This document shows, in pieces, positions 28,701-36,859 of a DNA stretch of 64,000 nt (the stretch's first letter is position 1; each line of letters opens with the position of its first letter). A program made the translations under genes and the position numbers. The notes under the pieces are model-generated. The model was not told where the DNA came from and did not search any database. It worked only from the letters and a program-made list of their open reading frames with translations. The stretch comes from Sialis fuliginosa (lineage: Eukaryota; Arthropoda; Insecta; Megaloptera; Sialidae). Location: NCBI GenBank assembly GCA_961205875.1, contig OY540812.1, positions 29,149,098-29,213,097 on the forward strand, written 5' to 3'.

Positions 28701-31700
28701 GCTGTGTTTGAGTTTTTGTATCACAGAAATGTAAAGCCAATGGAGAATCAATTTGAGAACCTTCCCGAACTTCTAACTCAGACGCTCTTTAACAAAATAT
28801 AATATTTATTATGCAATATAAAAAATGCTCTACATTAATACAGTTAGTATTATCAGTTACAAACCTGCATGATGCATGTAGTGATATTTCTTCAAATATT
28901 AGTTTAACTCTAAAATTAGTCGGAAGCTGAATCTGATATTCACAAACCATCTCATTAGTACCAGAACCTTCAGTATTTGACGGGTATTTAATAACACCTT
29001 TATTTGCTGTAAACATTCCTCCGCAGCCTGGAATACCTTCAACAATATCATAAGCCATCTGAAACCCTGCATTACTCGGCGAGTTAGAAGATCTAGGAAT
29101 ATCAGCAGAATGGAACTTGACAAACGCCTCATTTCCTGGAGTAGTATAAGGTGGTGGTTGTGATGAACGGCAGAATTTAACCAATATAGATGAATCTCTT
29201 GGATTGTCACGAATTTCAAGATAGTCTTTATCGCCATCATCGCTGCATTTTTTTCCTGTAACCAACATCATTTTAAAGAATGTAAACCTGATTCTCTTTC
29301 CCGGTCTGGCTTGAAGATGCCATTGACAATCTCTTTTAGGGGGGTAAGAACCAGGACTGCCTGGGGATATTAAAGATCCATGTTTGTCGACTGGTATAAC
29401 AGCATCACTGGCGCCGCAAATCGGAGCGATGGAATGCCAAGACAATGCAATGTTTCCTTCCGATGTGGTTTCACGATTGCGGCGTAACCTTAACCACAAG
29501 TAAAGATATCCGTGTGTTGTCAACAGAGGAGATGGTGGATGATGGGATCCACAGAAACGACCAATTAACTGAGCTGCAGAATTTCTTCCATCATGCACCT
29601 TGAAATTTTAATCAAATTATTAATATGTAGTTGCTTTTATTATTATTGCATTTATCACTAAAATGTGCCATCTTATAAACTTCACAGGTTCTAGGTTACA
29701 TAAGATTTATGGGGCAATTTTAGCTTTAACCCACTGAACAAAATTTAATTTTTTACATAAAAAGATGTTATACATTAAAAATTTGTTTTTACATTAGAAA
29801 TATTTGCAATGCGATAACCAACCATTCTGATAGTGCAAATTTTTAAAGTCAAAAATAGACAAAAAGATTCACTTTTTAACATGATAATTATGTATCGATA
29901 AAATTAGCCTTGACACAAAAAGATCTGTAAAGGAAATATGTTCAGGGGAAAAAGAATGTATAGTAATGAAAGTTGAATTATTACCTGAAGCCATTCTTCA
30001 TTGCATTGATCAGTTTCAGAGAGATCAAATTTTAGAAAAGTAACATTCAATATGAGAGAACTATTTGTCTCGATGGTCCAACCACAACTAGTTTTACTTT
30101 GACTGACACTACTGCTGCTGCTTGGATAGCGTAAATTGCCTGTTTGACTTTTTAGGTATCCTCCGCAAGCTACATGCATGAATTAAAATACATTCAGCAA
30201 TTATTTATAGAGTAGGTACTTTTTATTCTCTGTTTATTTATATTACCTTGTTTTTCATCCTCACATCGTATCCCTTCATAATTTGACGGACACATACATA
30301 TAAATGTTCCAAAATCAGTTGTGGTACAAGTCGCTCCATTCATACAAGGTTTACTGAGACAAGGATCTATGATAGTGCATGATCGGCCGACAAAGTTATC
30401 TCTGCACGTGCACTTAAATCTACCAGGTGATGGTTCAGTGCATGTTCCGTGAGATCCACAGGGATTTGATTTACAAGCGCCTTCTAATGTATTGTTTATA
30501 TCGACAGTCAAACAACCGAATGGGCCAACACCTGATCCAGCATATCCTTGTGGACAGATACATCGAACATATGTTTCACTGATTGCTGCAAAAGTTAACA
30601 TTAAATAAAATACTATACTTGGAGCATAATGTAAAGTGGGTCCACCCACTTGATGTTGCCCGTTATTTATAAAAATTATAAATTTTAATCGTGACAGATA
30701 TTTATAGTATAGTATAAACAACTTTCAAATGAGATATATTTAAGAAAATCTACATCATCTATTGACTACTCCTGAATCACATATTTCTACGATTTGCATG
30801 TCCAATAAGTCTCAACAATAAATACATGAAAATGACATAGCCTGATACGATACAAAGAAATGAATGTTTATGTAAAACTGGTTCGTGACGAGTTCATTTG
30901 AGTGGCTAAAGGCAGTTAATCTTAAGGACAGTGTTGCCATCTGACATACTATAGTGTCTTTTTTGAAATAGACAGTATTATTCAGATATTTATATAAAAT
31001 TTTTTAGAAAAACTCTTCTTAATATTTTTATAACAGGTAAAACTAAACTAGATAACAAACATTTCCATATCACGTACGATTTATTTCCAGAATACTATGT
31101 CGCTAAACAGGAAACTTTTTTATCAAGACAATAAACTTACCAGGATTATCAACGCACTGGGCAAGTTTATTACAGCCACCATTGTTAACCCCGCAAGCAC
31201 CTCCTTTATAACTACAAGTGACTCCATCTCCATAGTATCCTGGGGGACAAGGGCCACAAACTCTAGATCCTGGAGTGTTTGTGCAAGAGACGTGCGGAGT
31301 GACACTGCAGCCTCCATTGTCTGGACGCAGACACTCATTGATGTCAACACAGCGCTGTCCATTGCCTTCGTAACCAACAGGACAAGGGCCACACGCGAAT
31401 GAGCCTGGTAGATTGACGCACTGCACAGGCGGATTTGTCGAACAAGGCGTCGATGTGGCACACTCGTCTACGTCCACTGTGCATGCTGGGTGTCCGTCAG
31501 TTGTCTTCCAACCCTTTAAGGATGTATAGGATTACCTCTATCATATTTTACTATGTATGTTTGTAACATGTTATTTTATAAATATAACTATTTATTTACC
31601 TGTTCGCAGATGCAGGTATATCCATGTACGTTACTTTGTGGTACACAAACACCGTGGCCACAAAGTTCCTGAGGGTTTCCAGTTATACAGTCAGCAGTCC

Positions 31701-34700
31701 GTTGTGTGCAGTGAAGACCAACCCAACCAGTTCGACATACACATCTAATAATAATTAATAAAACGATTTGTATTTTTTTAATTTATACTGAGTGAAATTT
31801 TAGTAATGCAATGGAATGAAATATGCGTATGAATGAAACTAACAATGCACATGCACCATGTAATGGCAATTCAACATCATGAAGTTAAAATATAGGTATA
31901 TAATACAGATTTATTTTATGATAGTCGGAAAAACAGGTTTAGTTTTGCATTTTTACTGCACCAATTTGAATGGGACTTCCACTGTTTGAAAACCTAAGAC
32001 CAGAGGTGTGCTGGTGTTAAGATTTTTGAAAATCGGCGAGCCGGTTGTTAAATTATTCCGCGAATAAAAGTTCAGATCATTTTTTGGTTTTTCGTTTTCG
32101 TATCTGTTGATTACGGTTCGACTCCACGCTCTACTGATAAAACCTTTCTACTATACTCAAACCGTGTTTTGCTCTTTTTCTTAGTTCTACTAATCGTTTT
32201 TAAATGTTCTTAAAAATTTAAGAATAAAAAAGAGCCTTAAAAGTGAATTTATATTCCCGGCCATTACAAATGTGCAAGTCTCACGTTATATATGATTTGA
32301 TTAGCGGCAGGCAAGTGAGTGAAGTGTATATTAGTTATATTTATTAGTACATATGCGTAAGACTGTTTTTTTTTTTATAGCGAGCCGGTTGTTTAATATT
32401 TGGCAGCACACCCTTGCCTAAGACCCTAGAATAAGTTTAAGATATATCAAAGAAAGTTTACAATAAATATTTTATAATAAAACAACAAGACAAATCAATT
32501 TATATAGTTATCCTCTTTATGTTATTGATTAAATCGCAATTTTTTGATATTTTTAAATAAAATATATAAAAATAAAAAGCGAGGGCAAAGACAATAATGT
32601 ACAAATTAATTACTCATAAGTTCCTGGTTTATTGACACAAGTTGCGCCATTCTGACATCCAAGATCTGTTCCAGCAAATTTAGCACATTCATTGACATCT
32701 ACGTCACACATGTGACCCTGAAACAGAAAGTATTTGTTTACACATAAAAAGAAACATTAATGATACTCAGAGCTTGTGATGTTTAATCTTTTACCTCCCA
32801 GTTATTGGGGCACAAGCACAAATAATCATCATACAAATCAATGCATCGTGCTCCATTTTTACAAGGGTCGCTGTCACATTCGTCCCGATTCAGCTTGTTT
32901 TTCAAAGTGCGTACACTGACATCTAACCGAAATAAACGTCTGCTAAGGACGAGGATTCTTCTTTCACTTACCTATAAGATAAATATAATATAAATATATA
33001 CTTTATTTTCATAATAAATGGCAGAGCCTGTAAAATTTGAACGATGTATAAATTTATTTATCTTTCAGGACAATTAAGGATATTTGTTGGGGAGAATGGG
33101 AGAGGGGGGGTAGTATTATTCTTCTACATATTTACATTTTATATTGAAAACAAATCATTCTATAAAAATTGAAGATATTTATGTTAAAATTTCTTTGAAT
33201 TTAAATTTGAACTTACTCTTGGAACAACGACTGTGGTGTTATTGATTCTGGTACTGCTGTTAATACCTGCATTCGAGTTTATTGTCTCTTCAAGAAACTG
33301 CAAGCGTCGACTCAACTCGAGCCATTCTTGACGTAAACCTAAAGTTCCTATTCGGTTACCATTGACGTGCACAGAACCTTCGCCTTTTGTTTCGAAATAA
33401 ATATGGTGATCTTCTCCGACTGAAAACTTGAGGTTGCCATTCGTTATCGATATCTTTGGTCTGTAAATATTATAATATTATAATATAATATTATGATTTT
33501 TTTTCAAAACCTTTTTTATAATTACAATAGTAAGCACATTTAAAAAAAATTCAATAAAAAATAATCTATAGATAGTATAAAACAAAGTCCAGTCTGTCTG
33601 TTTGTCTGTGCACGATTTTCTCAGTAACTACTGAACAGATTTTTATTCCGGTTTTCACTTATTAGTGAAAGGTTTAGTTGTATAATTTGTGGATATTTTG
33701 CATAAATAGTTAGCAATAAGTGAAAATAATGTTTAATAGGTTTATTACAGATTAAATTTATATCCCCGAGTAACACCGGGTCCAATGCGTTAATAATAAA
33801 TAAACAATTTAATATATATAAATATATATTTTTTTAATAATTTTAATATTACCAAATGTAAACGAATTCTTGTTTCTTATATTCCTATCTATATATTGAA
33901 AAATATTGTAAATGTTGATTAATGTTTCCTATTTCATATTTCCTGACCCACCCTAACTATATATGGGCTAATAGGCCTGTAGCCATAGGGTGCGGAGCTT
34001 TGGAGGGCGCCGCCTAACAGTAAAAATTCAAAAGCAGTGGAATTTTTATTTTTTTAAATAAAATTTTTAAATCATTGTCAACTAAAGAGGATAAAAAAAT
34101 ATTCGTTCATCATTATCTATCTATCTATTAAATCTGTTTTTAATATAAATACAGGAAGATGAATGAATATATTTTGTGTTTTTAGTAACTCATATATATA
34201 TATAATACTAATACTAAATTTTGGTAGTCCAGGGCGCAAAAATGTTTTAATACGGCCCTGCCTATTTCGGATTATATTTTCTATAATATTGTCTACTTAG
34301 TACCTTCATGAATTATTTTAAGATCTAGACACGGCGCCCCCTTTGCTTGGCGCCCAGGAGCAACTGACCCCGTGAGAGGAGGTTAGCAAGCTATGTTGAC
34401 TCACGACTGCCGTAAATCTAATTAGAATATTATGTAGATTCAATAGTAGATCCAATTAATTGTTCCCTTCGATACATGTTACAATACTATTTAATGATAT
34501 AAAATTAACTTAAGCCAAATTTCAATATTTAATTGTTATAAAACTTAAATTTCAAAAAAAACTGCAAGTAACGACTATCAAACGTTAGAGTATTTGTCTA
34601 TAACTATATCAAATCAATTTAGTAAACCTAAAATGAAGGCAACAATTAGGTGGACTAACTTTCTCATTAATTTATTTAATTATTAATTTATTAATTTTAA

Positions 34701-36780
34701 TTTAATTATTAACTATTCACTATCAGAGGCGTTATCAGCGTGGGAGGGGGGGGGGGGAGTCCCCCTCCCCGTAGTATTGTAACCAAAAATAATTCGAAAA
34801 ATTCACAAGAATAAACATCCGTTTCTATTTGAAAGATCGTTTTCAAAAATAGGGTTTCTTCCTAGACGAACATTAATCTTAAACATAAAATTTTACCTTT
34901 CTTCTATTTGAGTTACAGCGTCTACAGACAGACAGACCGAAAATAGTCTGAATAGACTTAAGGAAAAAATTGAGATGTTATAAAATAAATAACAATTAAA
35001 AATATATTTTTATTTGAATCCCGCCCTGTTAAAAATTCTTTATTAATATAATATGCAAATAGAAATATTTAGAAAATCCAGTGAATTATTTTAAGAACAA
35101 TAATCTTTTTCGGGTTCAGGTTTATTATTTAACAGCTTAGAGAGGTTAAAGCATATACCTCCCTTTGAGTCATTTAAGTCTGTCTGCAATACAGAGAATG
35201 AAACTAGGTATAACCAGTGGCGGATTTCCAAATAAACTGAATGAGTAGGCTGTAGGGTTGCGAAATATTCTCGATATTCAAAAACATCAAGTAAATGCAC
35301 AGTGCTTCCTCGTGCTAAATTCACCAAAGGTAGTTCATTATTGAACAATTTAAATAAAAACCGATAGAGTTTAGATAAATTGCCTGGAATTGGTTAACCA
35401 TTTAATTTTTTTACAATTTTACTAAAAAATATTAGTTCGAAATTTGTCTTAAAACGAACCTGATTATTTTTTCGTATATTTTTAATTTTTTGACAATTTC
35501 AATCTAAATCTAAATTTATGCAAACGTCTAAATGACATTTAATATGTCCAAGCAAAACAAAACACGAATTTTAAAAATAAATTGAGATAAATCTTTGTAA
35601 GGGAATATTTTACAACAAACGTTGTAGACCCATATTACAGGAAATTTAATGCTCTACAAAAAATATTCTATACAATTTTCACGTAACATGTGTCGTTCTT
35701 GAGATATCTTGAAAAAATAAATATTTTGGAGTGTCACCCTTCTCCCTTACAAACTATTTTGATGATTTTCAAATGGAACCGTCCTCATGCCAGACCCAAC
35801 CATCTGACCAAGTTTCAATAATATCGGTTCAGTAGTTCATGAGTTATGCGTGTGACAAGGATTCAGGGGACAGACGGACGGACGGACAGACAGACAGACA
35901 CGGAACGAAAAGTATTTGTCTTGACGTGAAACGGATAGATCAATTTAAAATTTTGAAATCGGAGAACATTTTTTTTATCTCAATCTAAAACGATCACTAA
36001 GCTTCTCGTATCTTCGATATTGCGAGGAAGCATAAGGTTAATTATTTCTAAATAGCCAAAGACGATTCGCCAAATTTCAATAATCGACAGTAGCGATTTA
36101 TAAGTTTCTTTTCGTAAGGTACTGGCAGGACTGGCGCTAGAGATACAGGTAGTGTGTGAAAAATTCATATTACCGCCTTTTTTTCCACACTTTTCGTTCC
36201 TGCTATTTTTTTGGTTGTCATTACGGTTTTGCCGCCCCTTCAATAGTTTGGGCGTAAATAATAACTGGGAACACCCGGTATATAATAACACATAGAAAAT
36301 AGAAATATTGCGCGATACGTGAAATTTCTCAGAAAATTTAAAAAAAATCAAGAATAAACCCAAATTCTATCAATACCTAAAAAAGATTATAATAAACTTC
36401 ATTCAAAAACCTGAAAAGAATGATTCACCATCTGTAAGCAAAAATATCATCAAAATAAAATTAACAAATCTTTAGAATTGAGAGCGTAATCCATATATTC
36501 GCAATGTTTTTATTGATTTTTATTTTTGATGATAACTTTGCTCTTAGATGGTGAATCTTCTCAGGATTTTGAATAGAGAATCTTTTTTCAGGGTTACTCT
36601 TGATTTTTTTTCTGAGAAAAACCTTAAAACATCAATGCTATAACTAAAAAATATATTTTTTACAGATTACCGAAATAAATATGAGAAACAGCTTATTACT
36701 TACCGATCACTGCATTTTATAAAACAAAATAAATCAAAAACGAATAAAATAACGAAATTAAATAATAAATATATATTCAT
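3850..36780 (-). CDS. Cubn: Cubilin, complete coding region in 53 exons
   Basis: Endocytic scavenger receptor of absorptive cells; in flies it works with Amnionless in nephrocytes. The spliced reading is 11,259 nt, 3,752 residues plus TGA, close to insect cubilins. Order: signal peptide (about 1-23), N-terminal assembly region with a helical segment (about 26-130), EGF modules 1-8 (about 131-486), CUB 1-27 (about 487-3752). There is no transmembrane segment, as expected for a receptor tethered by a partner. Every join is GT-AG and phase-consistent. A phase-1 intron usually sits just before the CGG that opens a CUB, and often a phase-0 intron sits mid-domain at DYxE|xxDG. Introns carry many transposons. 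Exon coordinates are given in the block entries; individual edges could be a few bases out. The start was chosen because it opens a leader and joins exon 2 in phase. Confidence 0.93.
4190..4822. repeat. Inverted duplication inside the last cubilin intron, with a tRNA-like fragment
   Basis: About 4190-4345 is repeated in reverse complement at about 4635-4810 (shared words: GGAGGATTTCAGTTA, AATGCTCATTATTAATT, GAAAATTGTTATATTTCATA). The right arm reaches the donor side of exon 52. Between the arms, at about 4350-4372, GTGGCCGAGCGGTTAACATG matches the D-arm and A-box of a tRNA-Ser/Leu, with no matching 3' half. Confidence 0.75.
6011..6530. mobile_element. Interspersed element with AGGTTTCCGTAG inverted ends
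   Basis: It starts ACGGCCAAGTGCGTGTCGGG... with AGGTTTCCGTAG just inside, and ends CTACGGAAACCT. The GGCCAAGTGCG opening is a familiar head of a repeat family widespread in insect genomes. Non-coding, in the intron between cubilin exons 49 and 48. Confidence 0.6.
6804..6962. mobile_element. Short hairpin MITE
   Basis: Arms of about 45 bp share AATATACACCTTAACCACAA and its reverse complement TTGTGGTTAAGGTGTATATT, with outer ACTTAA/TTAAGT ends and a loop of about 70 bp. It lies in the same intron as the preceding element. Confidence 0.7.
7808..11894 (-). CDS. Cubn: Cubilin exons 35-45: CUB18 (second half) to CUB23
   Basis: Exons: 11723-11894, 11151-11393, 10998-11086, 10748-10930, 10026-10248, 9778-9962, 8939-9076, 8702-8873, 8273-8443, 8088-8211, 7808-8028. 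CUB19 opens LCEGDLNQQSG, CUB20 PCGGYLEGSS, CUB21 GCGGVYHNEEK, CUB22 NCGGVLTPDEK and CUB23 HCGGIITTPTQ. Signature stretches SPNYPNGY, SPNFPKSYP and SDYIEVWDYV are clear. All phases join. Confidence 0.88.
9077..9777. other. Cubilin intron with a fold-back element at about 9314-9549
   Basis: The intron holds arms CATAGACATAGAAC and TACTCTATGTCTATG with further imperfect pairing inward (GGTTTGGGAT and ATCCCAAATC), so about 235 bp form a MITE-like fold-back. The rest (for example GAGTGAGCGAGAGAGGAGTG near 9163) has no recognised content. Confidence 0.5.
10294..10360. repeat. Dispersed fragment CATAGTACTCTGGAACTATA, copy 1
   Basis: CACCTGTTTGGTGACATAGT followed by ACTCTGGAACTATAAATCA recurs at about 11503-11560 in the same orientation (CTCCTGTTTGGCTACATAGT). 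It is a piece of an interspersed repeat whose full extent I cannot see. The rest of the 10249-10747 intron shows nothing recognised. Confidence 0.5.
11503..11560. repeat. Dispersed fragment CATAGTACTCTGGAACTATA, copy 2
   Basis: Second copy of the fragment at 10294-10360, in the next large intron (11394-11722). The remainder of that intron holds nothing I recognise. Confidence 0.5.
12148..16816 (-). CDS. Cubn: Cubilin exons 25-34: CUB14 to first half of CUB18
   Basis: Exons: 16610-16816, 16389-16541, 16233-16324, 15364-15477, 14876-15007, 14582-14790, 13081-13256, 12606-12830, 12390-12536, 12148-12329. CUB14 opens SCGSDEVINI, CUB15 VCGGSLKGPMG, CUB16 ACGGEILLSN, CUB17 DCGGTIRAEKG and CUB18 ECGEDIKSPEG. 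CUB15 is atypical: its first half lacks the usual SPNYP..YP signature and is split by an extra intron (15478-16232) that holds an inverted-repeat element. The 13257-14581 intron is repeat-rich. Confidence 0.87.
13257..14201. other. Cubilin intron, old repeat debris
   Basis: No exon is supported. Around 13900-13945 the string GAAGATGTCCACTGCAATGT and then GATGAAACGTTTGTCGATAA resembles the GAAACG-type tails of interspersed insect repeats. The short open frames there (13862-14162) show no domain. Confidence 0.4.
14202..14438 (-). mobile_element. TTAA-flanked MITE, copy 1 (reverse orientation)
   Basis: Bounded by TTAA on both sides, with ends CACATTCAATG and CAACGTG. Internal sequence (ATGGACATGGGAGCCGTGTT) matches copies at 24432 and 59736 in reverse complement. 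TTAA borders suggest piggyBac-type mobilisation, non-autonomous. Confidence 0.75.
15008..15363. other. Cubilin intron with a fragment of a common insect repeat
   Basis: About 15050-15145 reads GTGTGTCTGAGATAATTTCA and then CCGATTTTGATGAAACTTGC, the style of an interspersed element also seen near 41270. The remainder shows nothing. Confidence 0.4.
15732..16179. mobile_element. MITE with about 44-bp terminal inverted repeats
   Basis: The left end TGAGTATGTTTACAGAGCGC and the right end GCGCTGTGTAAACGTACTCA are inverted copies, and both continue inward to GGTTTTACTGTAACC or its complement. About 450 bp, no ORF of note. It sits in the intron that splits CUB15. Confidence 0.75.
16903..19678 (-). 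CDS. Cubn: Cubilin exons 20-24: CUB11 to CUB13
   Basis: Exons: 19573-19678, 18740-18964, 18089-18436, 17158-17345, 16903-17095. CUB11 opens ACGQRIVTNRTG. CUB12 (SCGGQLTSSEG) is coded by one 348-nt exon, unlike its neighbours. CUB13 opens LYGNELTGLKG and has lost both cysteines of the first CUB disulphide (the opening C and the C before the W, here EAKW) while keeping the second pair (SSEC and MNCG). Exon 20 is separated from exon 19 by a 3-kb palindromic element. Confidence 0.88.
17346..18088. other. Cubilin intron, nothing recognised
   Basis: AT-rich non-coding sequence with a short palindrome (CAATTTATTTTAAATAAATTG at about 17616-17636). I see no gene or defined element. Confidence 0.4.
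18965..19572. repeat. Cubilin intron with a diverged copy of a repeat shared with the Rab7 intron
   Basis: Text from about 19270 to 19505 (AAGGTACTTTTTGTGAATGT, GTCACTAGTTGTACAATTC) parallels about 52740-52935 (AGGTACTTCTTGTTATTGTA, GTCATTAGTTGCGTAACTAT). The Rab7 copy begins ACAGTAAAACCTCTC, a pogo/Tigger-like tip. Decayed non-coding remnants. Confidence 0.45.
19715..22703. mobile_element. 3-kb giant palindromic (fold-back) element, TA-flanked
   Basis: The ends are GTCCGGACGTTAAGA and TCTTAACGTCCGGAC, each next to TA. The whole left arm (to about 21150) reappears in reverse complement from about 21240 to the right end. Matching landmarks are AAAACCCGTGTGGTCCCCC, TGCGCGCGCGGTGAAACTTA, GGCGTTTGATGGTTTGTATA (one mismatch) and CAAATATGCCCTGCTTTACT. 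Arms are about 1.4 kb each with few mismatches; the central unpaired part is about 85-100 bp. No transposase is encoded. It lies in the cubilin intron between exons 20 and 19. Confidence 0.92.
22735..28358 (-). CDS. Cubn: Cubilin exons 11-19: CUB4 (second half) to CUB10
   Basis: Exons: 27990-28358, 27554-27927, 27152-27494, 26103-26259, 25464-25856, 25221-25402, 24826-24997, 24115-24296, 22735-22896. CUB5 opens GCGGIKREKG, CUB6 ICGGTMLLPNG, CUB7 GCGGTLRSPIG, CUB8 VCNNTIKGLYHG, CUB9 GCGGKLTHPNG and CUB10 RCGGKMTAPTG. In mammals CUB5-8 carry the intrinsic factor-B12 site, but insects lack that ligand, so I make no ligand claim. CUB8 is nearly whole in exon 15. Introns hold repeats, including a TTAA-flanked element at 24432-24687. 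Confidence 0.9.
22897..24114. other. Cubilin intron with MITE remnants
   Basis: About 23014-23219 is bounded by ACAGTAGTGA and TCTACTGTAG, a likely small inverted-repeat element. Further right, GTGAAGTGAAACTTCTTTAG (23466) and GAAGTTTCACTTTAACTGTG (23793) form inverted words. No exon is supported; the frame at 23226-23534 shows no domain. Confidence 0.4.
24432..24687 (+). mobile_element. TTAA-type MITE, copy 2
   Basis: Starts TTAATACGTTGTGTGCAATG, contains AACACGGCTCCCGTGTCCAT and AATATGCCCAATATTCCTTA, and ends GAGTGTGCTAA, so the right TTAA has mutated to CTAA. Same family as 14202-14438 and 59736-60003. Confidence 0.75.
26260..27151. other. Cubilin intron, nothing recognised
   Basis: AT-rich sequence without a supported exon, defined inverted repeat or known tip. 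The short frame at 26517-26726 has no domain. Confidence 0.4.
28423..30169 (-). CDS. Cubn: Cubilin exons 8-10: CUB1 to first half of CUB4
   Basis: Exons: 29985-30169, 28865-29598, 28423-28786. CUB1 opens ACGGYLKSQTG, CUB2 ICGASDAVIP, CUB3 GCGGMFTANKG and CUB4 ICGGSYSGATG. Exon 9 is the largest in the gene (734 nt) and holds the end of CUB1, all of CUB2 and the start of CUB3, so introns have been lost or never existed here compared with the two-exon-per-CUB pattern elsewhere. Characteristic DYLEIRDN and SPDYPKPYP stretches are visible. Confidence 0.9.
29599..29984. other. Cubilin intron, nothing recognised
   Basis: AT-rich non-coding sequence; no gene, repeat or element that I can support. 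Confidence 0.4.
30247..32717 (-). CDS. Cubn: Cubilin exons 4-7: EGF modules 2-8
   Basis: Exons: 32614-32717, 31600-31744, 31141-31513, 30247-30585. Six-cysteine EGF modules follow one another. The calcium-binding type is marked by DVNEC, DVDEC and DINEC openings. EGF2 and EGF3 are split across exons, exon 6 holds EGF4, EGF5 and the start of EGF6, and exon 7 holds the end of EGF6 plus EGF7 (ACKSNPCGSHGTC) and EGF8 (DPCLSKPCMNGATC). Exon 7 ends DEKQ with a phase-1 donor into CUB1. Introns 31745-32613 and 30586-31140 contain repeats only. Confidence 0.9.
30586..31140. other. Cubilin intron with a hAT-like tip fragment
   Basis: At about 30929 CAGTGTTGCCATCTGACA resembles hAT terminal inverted repeats of the CAGTGTTGCCA type (compare 48850), but I find no matching second end. 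Otherwise unremarkable. Confidence 0.4.
32001..32416. mobile_element. hAT-type non-autonomous element with perfect 8-bp duplication
   Basis: The tips are CAGAGGTGTGCTGG and CAGCACACCCTTG (inverted, imperfect). The flanks are identical 8-mers, CCTAAGAC at 31993-32000 and again at 32417-32424, the target duplication expected of hAT. GCGAGCCGGTTGTT occurs inside near both ends. No transposase. It sits in the cubilin intron between exons 5 and 4. Confidence 0.9.
32795..33460 (-). CDS. Cubn: Cubilin exons 2-3: N-terminal assembly region and EGF1
   Basis: Exon 2 is 33217-33460 and exon 3 is 32795-32971. Exon 2 reads PKISITNGNLKFSVGEDHHI and then GSVHVNGNRIGTL, the beta-rich stretch typical of cubilin N-termini, followed by a helical run of Leu, Arg and Glu (RLQFLEET). 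In the family this region trimerises the receptor and binds Amnionless. Exon 3 continues the helix (ERRILVLSRRLFRLD) and ends in EGF1, NRDECDSDPCKNGARC to CLCPNNWEG. Confidence 0.88.
34786..35905. repeat. Composite interspersed repeat, copy 1
   Basis: Shares with 47866-48745, in the same order: GAAAGATCGTTTTCAAAAAT, GAGTTACAGCGT next to CAGACAGACCG, AAATGCACAGTGCTTCCTCG, GTTCATGAGTTATGCGTGTG and the GACA-rich tail ending GACACGGAACGAAAA. It ends in (GACA/GACG)n. Non-coding. Confidence 0.7.
36325..36620. mobile_element. Fold-back MITE near the cubilin first exon
   Basis: Inverted arms: TTTCTCAGAAAATTT... with ATTCACCATCTGTAAGCAAA on the left, and TTTGCTCTTAGATGGTGAAT followed by TTTTCTGAGAAA on the right. 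About 300 bp, some 80 bp downstream of exon 1 in intron 1. Confidence 0.6.
36704..36780 (-). CDS. Cubn: Cubilin exon 1: signal peptide
   Basis: The ATG is at 36780-36778. The first 25 residues form a long hydrophobic leader (MNIYLLFNFV... to IKCSD) followed by a GTAAGT donor. The split Arg codon (CG|A) joins exon 2 at 33460, giving SDR-PKISITNGNL, the conserved start of mature cubilin. Intron 1 is 3.2 kb and full of repeats. A 77-nt look-alike lies at 2352-2428. Confidence 0.88.
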
Positions 36781-36859
36781 TGTATTTTATTTACATATAT
36801 TCACTATACTTAAACATAATATTTGATTATAACGCGAAAATAAAAAATAATTATTATAA

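Larger units (their letters stand above)
33461..36703. other. Cubilin intron 1, repeat-filled
   Basis: Contains a fragment ending ACACCGGGTCCAATGCGTTA (about 33775; its complement also occurs near 8645), diverged G-rich repeats (about 33960-34380), the composite repeat at 34786-35905 and a fold-back at about 36325-36620 (arms ACCATCTGTAAGCAAAAATATCATC and its inverted partner). No exon is supported. Confidence 0.5.
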
